Assembly: GCA_019787685.1 (NCBI GenBank)
Contig: JAHNUO010000032.1
Location: 248,001 to 312,000 of the forward strand
Origin: Chiua virens
Lineage: Eukaryota > Basidiomycota > Agaricomycetes > Boletales > Boletaceae
DNA length: 64,000 nt
Direction of reading: 5' to 3'
Below the pieces are notes generated by a model. That model had not been told where the DNA came from. It did no database searches and was given only the letters and a program-made list of their open reading frames with translations. The translations under genes were made by a program, and so were the position numbers. Positions 22,047-33,803 of this stretch are shown here, piece by piece. Positions within the stretch are counted from its first letter, which is position 1. The number at the start of each line of letters is the position of its first letter.

Positions 22047-22153
22047 CAAGTACCAGAGCAAATGAGATTTCTCTTCGATCCGGCAAAACCCGGATTTTTG
22101 CGATTTAGTCAATCCCAAGAACGCGTTCGAAACATTTTCAACATCGATCCACC

Positions 22154-22897
22154 ATGAGCTCGCGTGACAATGACCCATTCTACCTGAGGTATGTACATCT
22201 GACTGGAACGATGCGCAGGGTGCTGCTAGCTTTTTAGATACTAGTGTGTTGACATCGTTCAGGTGGCATCAACGCTCACCCTTTGATGCAGCACGGGCCA
22301 CTCAGGCAAACACGGACACGAATTCCTTGAATTCGAGTACTCGCATGGTCGTTTGAGATATGCAAATAACTCAAATTACAGAAACGACAGTCTCATCCGC
22401 AAAGAGAGTGCGTCGCTTATACGGCCCACTGTGACCCGTGTCTCACAACGCCTTTTACAGTGTGGGTTGGCCCTCTAGTGATCAAGGAACTAAAGCGCGT
22501 AGTTGAGGCGAGTGAAATCACAAAGTAAGCATTCAGTCCTTGAGCTTTTTGTTATCATGTTCATCCCCCATGCAGGGAAGATGACACCAATTGGCCCAAA
22601 AAGAACATTGTCGGAAAGCAAGAGCTTGAAATTCGTATCGGGAATGACCACATCGCCTTTGAGGTTTTGTTTCACAGATATGTGAGGAACCGTGCTCGTG
22701 ATTGGTAGACTGCAAAAATCGGCTCTCTGGTTGATATCCAAGACAGTGAAGACTCGGAAGGACTGCGGGTGTTCTATTACTTGGTGCAAGATTTGAAGGC
22801 ATTCGTTTGTATTTCCCCTTTACGCATTCGCCAACCCTTTCCCCAGTGTCTTGTTTTCTCTCTAATTTCTCTCCACTTCAAAATCAAGCCGATTTAA
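22154..22897 (+). CDS. mago nashi-like exon junction complex protein, copy A
   Basis: Six exons join in frame: 22154-22188, 22292-22407, 22461-22524, 22576-22663, 22709-22798 and 22847-22897. The product has [75 protein letters not shown] and ends SLHFKIKPI, diagnostic for Mago, the Y14 partner in the exon junction complex. Exon 1 ([11 protein letters not shown]) joins exon 2 without the strictly conserved R-Y-Y before GH, giving FYLSTGH. The last intron uses a GC donor in this copy (GT in B and C). Mago is normally single copy. This could be a decaying or divergent paralogue. Confidence 0.85.
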
Positions 22898-22899
22898 AA

Positions 22900-24122
22900 T
22901 AGCCATCGATCAACACGTGTTTGTCACGCTGCATTGTATCGGGACTTGCCTTCATCTCTCGTTGCATGAATGAATCCTGTAATTGGTCCGGTTGCGCAAG
23001 ATAGTGCTGTCTGTCATCTTTGAGGTAAACGTCTTGCGTTAAGATTGTTAGCATCAACAGTGACAGTGTTTTTTAGACAAATAATAAAGCTGTTTCTTGT
23101 CTGCGTTATCCAGTTGCTGCGTGATAGATGTGATCGTCGATGAGTAGGTTATATTCGCCCAAAATTAGTCGGAGAATGCTAAGTTCAATCCCGTACAGCA
23201 CATCATCTGTAATTCTTTGTGATATGCCGGTAGTATGATCCGCCCAGACCCCACCAACACCTTATGTTTGCCGTCCAGCGCTATAACACTGATCCATGCT
23301 AGTGACCAAGCTGTCATCTCTAATCACGTCGATCCTTCGTTGCATTCCAAAAGTAGGTAACATGGTGGCCCAGTTCGTTTAACCGCTCTCATAACCTATC
23401 TGAACACTGTCACGAACTCCATAGTCGGAGTCTTTCCCAACTTTATATCCCACATTTAGGATTACACTGCACTACCAGTCAGTCTCGTCACAGGATATAA
23501 GTTATCACTGGGCCACCTGCCTTGTGTGCTTCGGAACAGCATGGACGCTGATTTGCATGAAATTTTGCCAACCCCTCCTTGATAACAGTTACCTGCTCTC
23601 GTTGATGCTTTATCATATCCTCTAGGCCAACAGTAAAGATCATTAAGGTATGAGATTGGCGTCGCAATGACTCGTTGACCTCCTGCACCACGTCATCCGT
23701 CATCCCCCTTTTCAATTCCTCCTTCACGCTGGCGACTAGGCAACGATCAATATACGACGATGTTCTCGTGAAGGATGCACAGCTCACCCGCAGGTGAAAG
23801 TCGCTCAGCGAGGTCAAAGACCTCCTTCAACTTGTCGCAAGTCTTGGCCAACAGGTGTTCTTGCATGCACAGAAAATTCCACGGATGCCCGATAGATTCT
23901 AGTTTGCATTGTCGCCCGTATGTTGCGAGTTCGTCCCAGCTCTTAGGTCCAAAGAAGCGTCTGATATTGCAACGCGTTTTCGCGTGGGACGGTGGTTTCC
24001 TCGATCAAGGTTTGTACTTGCTCGCCTTCCTTCGCTATTTCTGCTAGCAACGCCTTCGAACTCTGGTGGTGTTTCTCGGTATCATCGAGTGCCGCACGAA
24101 GGGTCTCGATTGTTGCCGACAT
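22900..24122 (-). pseudogene. uncharacterised gene Y, copy A
   Basis: Not recognised. It starts MSATIETLRAALDDTEKHHQ, a charged helical or coiled-coil N-terminus continuing IAKEGEQVQTLIEETTVPR. A missing base then shifts the frame (about 23965-24000). Further coding-like blocks follow: VASVKEELKRGMTDDVVQEVNESLRRQS...GLEDMIKH (23760-23610) ending PVITYIL, in better frame here than in B or C, and a tail near 22,950-23,200 homologous to the 101-residue block of B and C. Exon structure is unresolved. Confidence 0.5.
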
Positions 24123-24269
24123 GTTGACGGTGGCGAGGTATGGGTTTCGAATGGAGAGATTGTTTTGATGATAAAGGGTTTCCGCGATACAACGAAGCTT
24201 AGCTATATATACGATAGACGACATGAAGTCGACGTTGTGGTAATGTGGACCACGCTCTAAGCTGTTTGA

Positions 24270-25682
24270 TCAGATAGGGTTAAGTTTATCTCGACGGGAT
24301 GCTCTTTTCCGATTCACACTTCTGCATCTCTGTCGTGCCATCAGCCATTTCTCCTTGAGTTCTTCCTGCTTGGAGCTGAACCATATGGTCATTTCGTAGG
24401 CTATCGTTTCGTCGTCGTCACCAGACCGACCCTGTGTGGTAACCTCTCTGCTCGAACTCGTTGCTATTATGGATAGCGACCTGTCCGAGTCGACAGGTTC
24501 CACATCAGGCGCCAAGGTCAACGTACAATCCGTACCGACCGTCGATGCTTGTGCAGATGAGGTAGCTTCAGGCTCAGTCCCAGTTCCGAGCGTTGCTTCC
24601 AGAGGGCACAAAAGGTCGGTCGTCCAGGCTCGGCACCAATCCATCAACACTCGACGAGCCTCGTCAGATCGTGCGATCTGTTCACGAAACCGGTACACGC
24701 GGGGGTCCACGATCATCGACACTGACGAAGTCGGTTCGATTGTATTTGGTGTCAAGGCGGTTGTGTCGGAAGTCGGATTCGATGCGTTTTGCTCCCCTGG
24801 GGTATCACTGAGTGTCTCTGCATCTGTCCTCGGATTGACTAGAGAGTCGGATAGGATACTTGTACCTCGAGTAGTCGCCCCCGACATTGTCCTCTCCTTG
24901 GATACGCGCATTTTCTTTGGATCCGAGGGCCGGCCAGGGACGTTTGCCGTGTGTTGGGATTCCCAAACGCCTGTCGCGTTCGCCCCACAAGGACAATCGC
25001 TTGATAAGCATCGCCTGAAAACGAGAAACATGGAATCCCGAGTCGACGACGTCCCCTGAACTGATCTAGTAGGTACTGTAGTGCGCCTGGACTGGGACTC
25101 GGGATCGACAACCTTTGGACCCGAGTACGTTGAGAGTACCCCTTTGGCCTTGCTAATGTCCTTGCTCGAGCCACCCGACAAGGACGCCGTCTCGATGTCA
25201 CTGCGAAGGCGTGCTTGCCACGCCACGTGTTGTGATCGTAGATCGTCCCCAACCGTGGCGACGCAGAGAAAGATCGTCTTGGCCAACTCACTCTTGAACA
25301 GCGTCTCGACGCGGTGAACCTGTCCACGCGCGTCATCATGAGCATCAGCGAAGGCGCATAAGCATACGCGGCAAACCCTACCGGGTAATGCGACACGCCG
25401 TCCGAGCGACGCACGCGCGATGTTCAGATGGTTTCCGGCATCCAGATAGGACTTGAGGGCTTTATTTGCCGCGCCCGCCAAGCCGGTGGCACTGCCTATG
25501 TCGCAGAGGGTGCAGGACCGGCCCTGGCAGATTTTCGAACAGGTGTCTGTTGGGTGACATTCACGGATGTCCTCGAGGCTGGATAAGAGGTCGATCGCGT
25601 ATTCTTGGTGCCCTTCGAGAAGGTCCTCGCAGGCGACGAGTTCTCTGAGGGACATGGTCGACTTCGGGGGTGCTCCAGGCAT
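24270..25682 (-). CDS. uncharacterised gene X, copy A (470 aa, intact)
   Basis: Not recognised. One uninterrupted frame from ATG at 25682 (MPGAPPKSTMSLRELVACEDLL). The N-terminal third is helical with a Cys-rich patch (CHPTDTCSKICQGRSCTLCDIG) and an alanine-rich CVC-like segment (RVCRVCLCAFADAHD). The middle is Ser/Thr-rich and probably disordered, with a second Cys pair (SSDCPCGA). The C-terminal part has VDPRVYRFREQIARSDEARRVLMDW and a basic end (RQRCRSVNRKRASRRDKLNPI). No signal peptide or membrane segment is evident. It is divergently placed from the questin-oxidase gene, 567 bp apart. Copies B and C are broken. Confidence 0.65.
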   Translation of the reverse strand: MPGAPPKSTMSLRELVACEDLLEGHQEYAIDLLSSLEDIRECHPTDTCSKICQGRSCTLCDIGSATGLAGAANKALKSYLDAGNHLNIARASLGRRVALPGRVCRVCLCAFADAHDDARGQVHRVETLFKSELAKTIFLCVATVGDDLRSQHVAWQARLRSDIETASLSGGSSKDISKAKGVLSTYSGPKVVDPESQSRRTTVPTRSVQGTSSTRDSMFLVFRRCLSSDCPCGANATGVWESQHTANVPGRPSDPKKMRVSKERTMSGATTRGTSILSDSLVNPRTDAETLSDTPGEQNASNPTSDTTALTPNTIEPTSSVSMIVDPRVYRFREQIARSDEARRVLMDWCRAWTTDLLCPLEATLGTGTEPEATSSAQASTVGTDCTLTLAPDVEPVDSDRSLSIIATSSSREVTTQGRSGDDDETIAYEMTIWFSSKQEELKEKWLMARQRCRSVNRKRASRRDKLNPI

Positions 25683-26249
25683 CGTGGTGTGAAGGAGGGT
25701 TCAACAGGGAAAACACGAGTGTTGGTGGGCAGGTCCTGCAGATCAACAGGCATCCGTATTTTGTAGCATTTCGATGGGAGGCTGACATGTCGATTAATGG
25801 TGTTATCAGTGAGAGAACTGGCTTCCCACGCCGACAGCGGATATTCTGTCAAACATCCGTCGTGATCGGGGGTAAGTGTTTGAGATTTGAACAATCATGC
25901 AAACGCATCTTTGCCTTGAAAGGTGATGGCTACCGCCAGAGTCGGCGCTCGCCTCATGCAAGCAGTGACTCGGAAGCTACTTGACAAGATGTTATTCGGA
26001 TCTCCGTGGTAGAAGACAACAATGTGGTATCATCGGATACCGTACGGCACCGATGTGGAAGCTGCGGTCCATACTAGACTGTCGGCCTGCGTTAGCGCGG
26101 CCCTTCGCCGCAAAGGTATGGTATGTACTGTCTCTCTGAGTAAGCCTCTGATGGATACCATCTCGGATGCTCATCGTCTCCCCAAGGCTGGGGCTACATA
26201 GTATAAATTTCCAATCAAAAACCTATCCTTGCTCTACATCCCAGCCGCC
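25683..26249. promoter_or_regulatory. divergent promoter between X and questin oxidase, unit A
   Basis: No gene. A TATA box TATAAAT lies at 26202-26208, 42 bp before the oxidase ATG. It is preceded by CTGGGGCTACATAG, conserved in all three units. Confidence 0.55.
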
Positions 26250-28133
26250 ATGACTACTTCCGCACCACCGACCGTTGTCATACCTGCGACCCCATCTTCC
26301 TGCGAGATTCTCGTCCGCCTCTTTCTTGGCGTCAAGCCCCCGCCGTCACTCCACGCACTTGGCCGTATGCCCAACTGTGGACCCGAGGCTACAGCTGCGT
26401 TGCTTAAAGTGCTCAGGGATAACCACGAGCGCAGCCATGTCTTTTTCAACGAGTTCAGTTTCCACAAGTATGTCTCTACCCTTGCTCGGTCGCGGCCGTT
26501 TGGTTGATGCTCTTCATAGCCACTCAGTCCATCACTTGCTCGCCATTTATGCCCTTGGTGCCCCGGCGCCCGTGATAAACGCTGCCTACGAGGATACCCA
26601 TCTCGACCATCTGCGCGTCACGTTTGTCGCCCCAAACAAGGTGACCATTACAGACGATACCTTTACGGATTACCTCGGGAACGACCAGTATGTATTTGGG
26701 TGTTCGAGGCTGGTTTTTCCCGTTGACACTCGCGGTCTAGCTACTATAATGCCTACCTCGATTACTTCCATCGGGTCGTGCTCCAGCCCGGTGCCAATAT
26801 TTCAGACATACTTGAGAAATACATCTTCTCCTCGCACTGCAATGTCCGCACGCCAAAGCAGGGATTGAGCAACCCGAAATGCTTAATAGGTTCCTCGAGA
26901 TTCTCATCCACCCTATCATTCATGTCGGCTACGGTGTCGAGTTTGGCATAATGGGTCTCATCGCAGAAGGTGAGTAGTTCGGAAGGCTTCCGTACATAGG
27001 TTAATCCTCACTTTGTTGATTTGTAGGTCTCGCATGGACATCAGTGCACCCTGCTGGTGCTACTACCCCCATTACTCGTCTTCTCTTCACCCAACGCACG
27101 ACTCCCATCTCTGAATTGGAGAAGCAAGGCAAGTGGTTTTCCCTATCATCGCTTGTGCATGACTGATGTCTACCAATAGAGCCAGAGTGGATGCCAAAAG
27201 CAGGGTCGCGCTTGCGAGCATTGAACATTTTGACACTCATGCTTCGTGACCCTCGTTTCTTTGGAAGCAGGACCCTTGACAAGCATGAATTCGCTGCAAT
27301 GCTCGAGTCACATGGGGAGATCTTCGTCAAATACGGTGAGCTTTGGGACTGTCAAATCGAAACACAGGAAGATCTCGAAGCACGTATGGAGGAGCTCATT
27401 TGGGCTGCGACGCTCATGTATGGCGTCGGAAGCTGGGACGGAAACGAGGCTGAATATCGCGCCGATTTCTTCACGTAAGCGAAGCCATGAAAGATACCCT
27501 TATACGTAGCTGATCGTTCTCATCAGCGCACATATTGTGACATCTGTGCTGTTCATTCCCACGATCTGTGCATACCTCTCCCGTGAATCCCAAAGGAAGC
27601 TGCTTCGGGCACACTTTTTGACGAGCATCACCTGGTGGGTCGTCCGTGGCCGTCCAAGTTTCGCCCTGAAGGATTTCACCTCTCGACCGCTCCCGCCCGT
27701 CCTGAATGCACCCTCTTCCAAGTATTCCAACACGCTCCCAGGCACTCTGCCGACTCCCGCCGCATGTGCACTCTCTTCGACGTCACCCTACGCCAGCAAT
27801 GCGAACCCATGGTATGCCATCCTCGCGGACGCACTCGTCCACCCTAACGAGCACCTCTGCAAAGTGCAACGTGCGTTGGCGCACTTCAACCTCCTGTATG
27901 GACATCGCGAGGCAGGATTTGTCCTTGAATCGCTCTCTAAGGACGGCGTGGACGTGAACCCCGAGTATGGGTACCTGGACGGGTCTGTGTTTTTGCGTAC
28001 GGCGTGGTTGACCGCGGCGGCACTTGGATGGGTGACCCACGGGGAGGAAAACACGGGCGCATGGAATTACCAAGAGTTCCAAAAGGCAGCGTTGGAGGAA
28101 CTGGAACTCATGAAGGGTCAGGGGAGGGCGTAG
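26250..28133 (+). pseudogene. questin oxidase-like protein, copy A (frameshift in exon 3)
   Basis: Member of the questin oxidase / AflY-like family (DUF4243), which includes Baeyer-Villiger-type oxidases of polyketide pathways. Exons: 26250-26469, 26522-26687, 26741-26969, then about 27028-27130, 27180-27475 and 27527-28133. Signatures: HVFFNEFSFHNHSVHHLLAI, YALGAPAPVINAAY, YLGNDHYYNAYLDYF, ILIHPIIHVGYG-EFGIMG, EGLAWTSVHPAGA, YGVGSWDGNEAEYRADFF, LFIPTICAYL, NPWYAILADALVHPNEH. One base is missing at about 26863 (CAGGGATTGAG versus CAGGGGACCGAG in B), which breaks the frame in exon 3. Exon 1 is correct here, unlike in B and C. The intron after EKQ uses a GC donor. Confidence 0.85.
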
Positions 28134-28523
28134 GCGGTATGCGTGCACCTTATATCCATTGCAAAACGTATTGACAAACTAACACACCACTCACGAAAAT
28201 ATTTGTATGCAAATTGTACGCAATATATGGTGAATATTTGAATATTTGACGGTCTGTCAATCGTCAGTATGTATGTAATTTCAGTGTACACCGGAAAATG
28301 TGGTCTGGGTAAGGAGTTCAAATCCACTGCGCAATCATCATAGTCATTATTTTGCATCAGGAATGGATGTGATTGTTTGTGAGGCCCTGTTGAAAGCATA
28401 TTGAGTTTCTTCCGACAATCCAAGTCATCCAGATGTGACAAAGATACCAAGAGTCACATCTATTATCATGACCAAAAGAAGGATGTAGGATAGAAAAATT
28501 ACTTGGACATAGGGAAATAGTAT
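28134..28523. other. convergent intergenic region, unit A
   Basis: AT-rich sequence between the 3' ends of the oxidase and the NLR. No gene or RNA recognised. Conserved in unit B (45461-45859) and mostly deleted in C. Confidence 0.6.
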
Positions 28524-31500
28524 TCATGACTTCCAACAAGTAATCCATGACTCTCCAGACAATGAACTATCAATATCAACTTGGAATGCTCCATGAGGAG
28601 ATATAACCAAGGAAAGAGGAGGAAGGTAAGAGGAACTAAGTCTAAGCCAAGGAGCAACCCAACCATAACAAAGATCATGGGAAACAATCCAACCATCATG
28701 ATTGAGAAACTGACCAAAAGAAAGAAGTTGATGTACCCTCCACACTTTGATAGACTTGTCAGCAGACCCAGAGATGATATGGTCACCATTGGGTGAAAAA
28801 GACACCGAGTAGATATAGGAACTGCCATGGCCCTGGAAGGAACCTGCTATGAGGTGACCAGTGGCTGCATCCCAGATCCTGATAGCATGGTCATGAGAGC
28901 CAGAGACAATGTTCTTTCCATCAGGTGAATAGCCAACAGATGTGACAGAATCTGTGTGCCCCTGGAATGGACTTCCTATGGGCTGACCAGTGGCTGCATC
29001 CCAGATCCTGATGGTCTTGTCAGAAGAGCCAGAGACAATGTTCTTTCCATCAGGTGAATAGCCAACAGATGTGACAGAATGTGTGTGCCCCTGGAATGGA
29101 CTTCCTATGGACTGACCAGTGGCTGCATCCCAGATCCTGATGGTGTTGTCATCAGAGCCAGAGACAATGTTCTTTCCATCAGGTGAATAGCCAACAGATG
29201 TGACCACAGATGTGTGCCCCTGGAATGGACTTCCTATGGGCTGACCAGTGGCTGCATCCCAGATCCTGATGGTGTTGTCATCAGAGCCAGAGACAATGTT
29301 CTTTCCATCAGGTGAATAGCCAACAGATATGACCCAATGTGTGTGCCCCTGGAATGGACTTCCTATGGGCTGACCAGTGGCTGCATCCCAGATCCTGATG
29401 GTGTTGTCATGAGAGCCAGAGACAATGTTCTTTCCATCAGGTGAATAGCCAACAGATGTGACAGAATCTGTGTGCCCCTGGAATGGACTTCCTATGGGCT
29501 GACCAGTGGCTGCATCCCAGATCCTGATGGTCTTGTCAGAAGAGCCAGAGACAATGTTCTTTCCATCAGGTGAATAGCCAACAGATGTGACCCAATGTGT
29601 GTGCCCCTGGAATGGACTTCCTATGGGCTGACCAGTGGCTGCATCCCAGATCCTGATGGTGTTGTCATGAGAGCCAGAGACAATGTTCTTTCCATCAGGT
29701 GAATAGCCAACAGATGTGACCACAGATGTGTGCCCCTGGAATGGACTTCCTATGGGCTGACCAGTGGCTGCATCCCAGATCCTGATGGTGTTGTCACAAG
29801 AGCCAGAGACAATGTTCTTTCCATCAGGTGAATAGCCAACAGATGTGACCCAATGTGTGTGCCCCTGGAATGGACTTCCTATGGGCTGACCAGTGGCTGC
29901 ATCCCAGATCCTGATGGTGTTGTCATCAGAGCCAGAGACAATGTTCTTTCCATCAGGTGAATAGCCAACAGATGTGACCCAATGTGTGTGCCCCTGGAAT
30001 GGACTTCCTATGGGCTGACCAGTGGCTGCATCCCAGATCCTGATGGTCTCATCATCAGAGCCAGAGACAATGTTCTTTCCATCAGGTGAATAGCTAACAG
30101 ATCTGACACAAAATGTGTGCCCCTGGAATGGACTTCCTATGGGCTGACCAGTGGCTGCATCCCAGATCCTGATGGTGTTGTCATAAGAGCCAGAGACAAT
30201 GTTCTTTCCATCAGGTGAATAGCCAACAGATGTGACCCAATGTGTGTGCCCCTGGAATGGACTTCCTATGGGCTGACCAGTGGCTGCATCCCAGATCCTA
30301 ATGGTCCTGTCACCAGAGCCAGAGACAATGTTCTTTCCATCAGGTGAATAACTGACAGATTTGACAGAATGTGTGTGCCCCTGGAATGGACTTCCTATGG
30401 GCTGACCAGTGGCTGCATCCCAGATCCTGATAGTCCCATCTATAGAGCCAGAGACAACATGCCTACAATCTGGTGAATACCCAACAGAGTTCACAGCACC
30501 ACTATGTCCATGCAGGGTATGAACATCTGCTGGCCAATTGGCTGGATGTCCAGTCCTGATTGAAGCATGCTTCAAAAGTTGGTCAAGCCATAGCTTACAA
30601 AGTGGTGAACTGAGGGGGGTCTGGGGCATGGCTGACAGATATAGATGAGGGGTGCATTGTCTGAGTAGGGGTGAGAACACCTGGATGAATCGGGATCCTT
30701 CTGAAGCAAGGGTACAAATCTCTGAGTCCTAACACCAAGTGTTTAGCATGTCAACTGGTCTCATTCTTTGATCTTACCTTAGGTTGAGCCCAATGTTGAA
30801 GGGCAATGCATGCCTGCAGGGCAGAAGAAATGGGAGATGCTGATGAGAGGGAAAGGAGGCTGATGACTTCAAGCCAGTAGGGAAAAAACCTTTTGAAGAA
30901 CAGTGTGATTTCAGAATTTAAATCTGAGCTGCAGATGGTATGCTGTAGATGGTCCATCCAGTATAGACAAGAGTATGACAGGTGAGGGGGGATGGCCTCA
31001 TCCACGCAGCTGGACAAACCAGACACTTTGTCATTAAGGATTCGGGAATCAGCAAGGCCACATATGTTGAACTTGAGCATGCGACACATGCACACAAGTG
31101 ATGCTTGTCCAAGAGTGAGAGAATGCTGGGGTAAGAATGGGATGTGGAAGGCTGAACTGCGCTTGCCATCACGTAAGAAGTCATAGAAGGATGCATGAAG
31201 TGGGCGGACAGGCTTCCGGTCATCACAAGCCCCATCTAGCAGGGATGCAAGAGATGACACCATAGCTCGGACGTCTACTGGGACATCTATCGGAATGTCT
31301 TCCAGAATGTCCATAGTGATCTTCAGGTGTCCATGCAAGAGATCCGAAAGGCAAGGGAGTGGGAGTGGTTCCTTGAGAGCAAGCAAGACGCCCATCACCT
31401 CTCGAAACCGATCTTGTTCAGGTGCCGATTTGAATAGCTGTAGTAGCACGGTCTTGTATAGTTCGTCCAATGGGTACCCAGCTTCAGTCCGGCGGGTCTT

Positions 31501-33803
31501 CAACAGTAGTCCGAGTCGGGCAGATCGTCCAAGTCCAATTGACCCAAACCCCTGAATGAACTTGCATGCAGTAGCCGCCCACTGGAAGAGATGTTGGGAA
31601 TGATGGACAAGTAGTCGGCACCAGTCCTGGTTCGACAAGTCGAGTTCCGAGGACCATTCATCGAGAGAATGTCGGATAAACTTCTCAATGTCTTCATCGA
31701 CCATTTGCTCTGAGATATTACTCATTTGTTTATGGACCAAGCGGGGACCCGGCGGGAGCTTGGCAAGAATGTCACTTTCGGGACGAGTCGTGATCAGGAA
31801 GCGCAGGTTGAATGGGAATGACGTCTCGGTTGCTAGTCTGGAGATGGCAAGCACAAGTTGTTGGCGACTAGCCTGGTCACCGCACTCGTCAAGCGCATCG
31901 ATGACCACCACTAGAGGGCCGATAGCCTGGATGTGCTTGCTAGGTTCGATGATCAGTCGTTCCAACTGCTCTGTGGGTACTTCCGACGTGCGAAGTGATC
32001 GACTTTCCCCCACGACCTTCCACAAGGCGGATTTGTACTCAGCATTGTGGTCGCAGAGGTCCCGTGCAACAGTACTAAACAAATTCGTCGGGTTCCGGCG
32101 AGCGACGTCCGTCCTTGCGAAACAGTACGACGAGACGAGCCTCTTCTGTCCCTCAAACCATCGCGCCATCGAATGAGCCACCGCAGACTTGCCCGATCCG
32201 GCGAAACCGGTGAGAAGACACACTCGTGGAGCATCCTCTGCGGGATTGCTGAGGATCTCACGAAGTTCCCGTAACACCTCGTCCCGGGTCCCTGTAAGAC
32301 AACCCTTGTCCTGATCGTGCCTGGCGCCCTTGGCATAAGGCATGTCGTCCAGGTCCTTGTCCTCCACTGCGAACCATATATATGAACGTCCGATCGCAAA
32401 TCAATGGAGTAAAGCTTACCGGTGTGCTCGATCACGTTCATCATACGAACGACTGTGATTCCGGTCTGTAGTCCAACTCCCCGCAAGAAGGCATCTCTGA
32501 GTTCTTGAAGCCTTCTCTGGTAATCGGTGATCTTGGAATTGATATCCGACAATGTGTACTTCGCCAGACGAGTCACTGCGCAAGGCGGTGAATGGGGATG
32601 AACACGAAGTAGTGGATCATCTTACCGAAGCTTTTGTGCTCGGCGTAGTCGCGAATAAAATAGGCGCACTCCATCACTTGTTGGGTCAAGAGCTTAAGAG
32701 GCTCCACGTGCGCCCTGTCTGCCTTCAAGGGATCTGCGTCGTGAACGAATGCTAAAACATCACTCATGGTGCCCGCTAAGCGAGTGATCTGATCATCGCG
32801 ATCATTCTGATTTACGAGAACCTGTGTCAAATGTCGCGGCCATCAGGAACAGCATGAGAATATAACATGAAACAAACCAGACCTTGTGTGCAGCTGAGAT
32901 AACAGACCAGGCGAGCGAAGTATATGGGTGAATCTACGTGGCAATGAGAAGAAGAGCGGGTAGCGACAAAGTAGTAAGTACCTCTGCGATGCCAGTTACA
33001 ATCTGGTCAAAGAGTTTTATCCTCTTCAATAGAACATCCCATGTGGTCGCAAACGTCTGTGCGCTGTTCACAACTTGCGTGACTGTATCGACCGCCGAAC
33101 TCAGGTGGTCGACCACAGGAGTGGGACGCATCGCTTCGACTGCTTGTTTCGCTGTATCGACGGCATCCGCAACCTGACGCTCGTCCGCTTCAAGGGGTTG
33201 GCAAGGGACGGATGTGAACGTAAATTTCAGTGTGAAATTGGGCCTGGAAGAAATAGCGGTCTTAGAAGGGTCCATAAGGAGAGGTTCTTCGAACACTGAA
33301 CAAGACTGTTGTCAGTAGAAAGTGCAATAGGAATTCATCGCACCTTTGTTTTTCAACTTCGATATTATTTCCCCGATCGTATAGGTCAGACTTGCAACGG
33401 CTTCATCCTGTTGACCTGGCATGCGGTGGGTCCGGTAAACCTTGGCAACCAGGACAGATGCATCATCTCCACGACTGAGGCCATTCACTGAGTTCTCTCA
33501 CATATATCAAAGTAAGTCTACTCACAAAGATATTTCTTCGTTCCATAAAATACCATTCTTGTTCTGCTTCATCTTTTTCGTCGTTCGCAACGTATTGCCT
33601 AATGAGAATTTAATGTAGTATTGCCTTGGCAAAGCAAATCGGGGATTTGATCCACTGGCAGTACGAAGTTCGATGTCTGCAATAAGAGAAATTCGTATGG
33701 AACGGTTTCCAGAGTTACAATGCGAGTCTCCCACCTGTGATAGTAATGGATTGTGCCCTGGACCCACAGTGAGGGAATCAGCACAACGAATACATTCAGG
33801 CAA
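28524..33803 (-). CDS. NLR-type STAND receptor, C2-like/NACHT/WD40x14, copy A
   Basis: Multi-exon gene. Confident exons on the - strand: 33295-32982, 32933-32883, 32821-32626, 32575-32420, 32366-30778 (NACHT) and 30728-28524 (WD40). Further 5' exons (about 33803-33344) look like a C2 domain (IRISLIADIEL...TKKMKQNK...); the start and those splice sites are unresolved. Linker signatures are HPYTSLAWSVISAAHK and VHDADPLKAD, then NACHT with LLTGFAGSGKSAVAH (Walker A), VVVIDALDECGD (Walker B) and FLITTRPESD. The WD exon opens with LASEGSRFIQVFSP, followed by 14 WD40 repeats of 43 residues and a conserved 70-residue tail (VHQLLSFGQFLNHDGW...). The whole confident frame is open. Such proteins act as cytosolic sensors that oligomerise on ligand binding in fungal self/non-self and immune-like responses. 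The ligand is unknown. Confidence 0.9.
28740..30509 (-). repeat. WD40 array of NLR A, 14 repeats of 129 bp
   Basis: The first and last repeats are divergent (GHSGAVNS..., GHGSSYIYS...). The 12 inner repeats are almost identical in DNA, differing mainly in codons for residues 4, 5, 7, 23 and 25 of the repeat. Examples at residues 4-6: HSV, HWV, FCV, SVV, DSV. Fourteen repeats would form two seven-bladed propellers. Confidence 0.93.

Noticed and set aside
28740..30509. Regular 129-bp repeats resembling a CRISPR array or satellite
   Set aside because: The period is exactly 43 codons and the - strand frame gives canonical WD40 repeats ending in IRIW. This is a eukaryotic gene.
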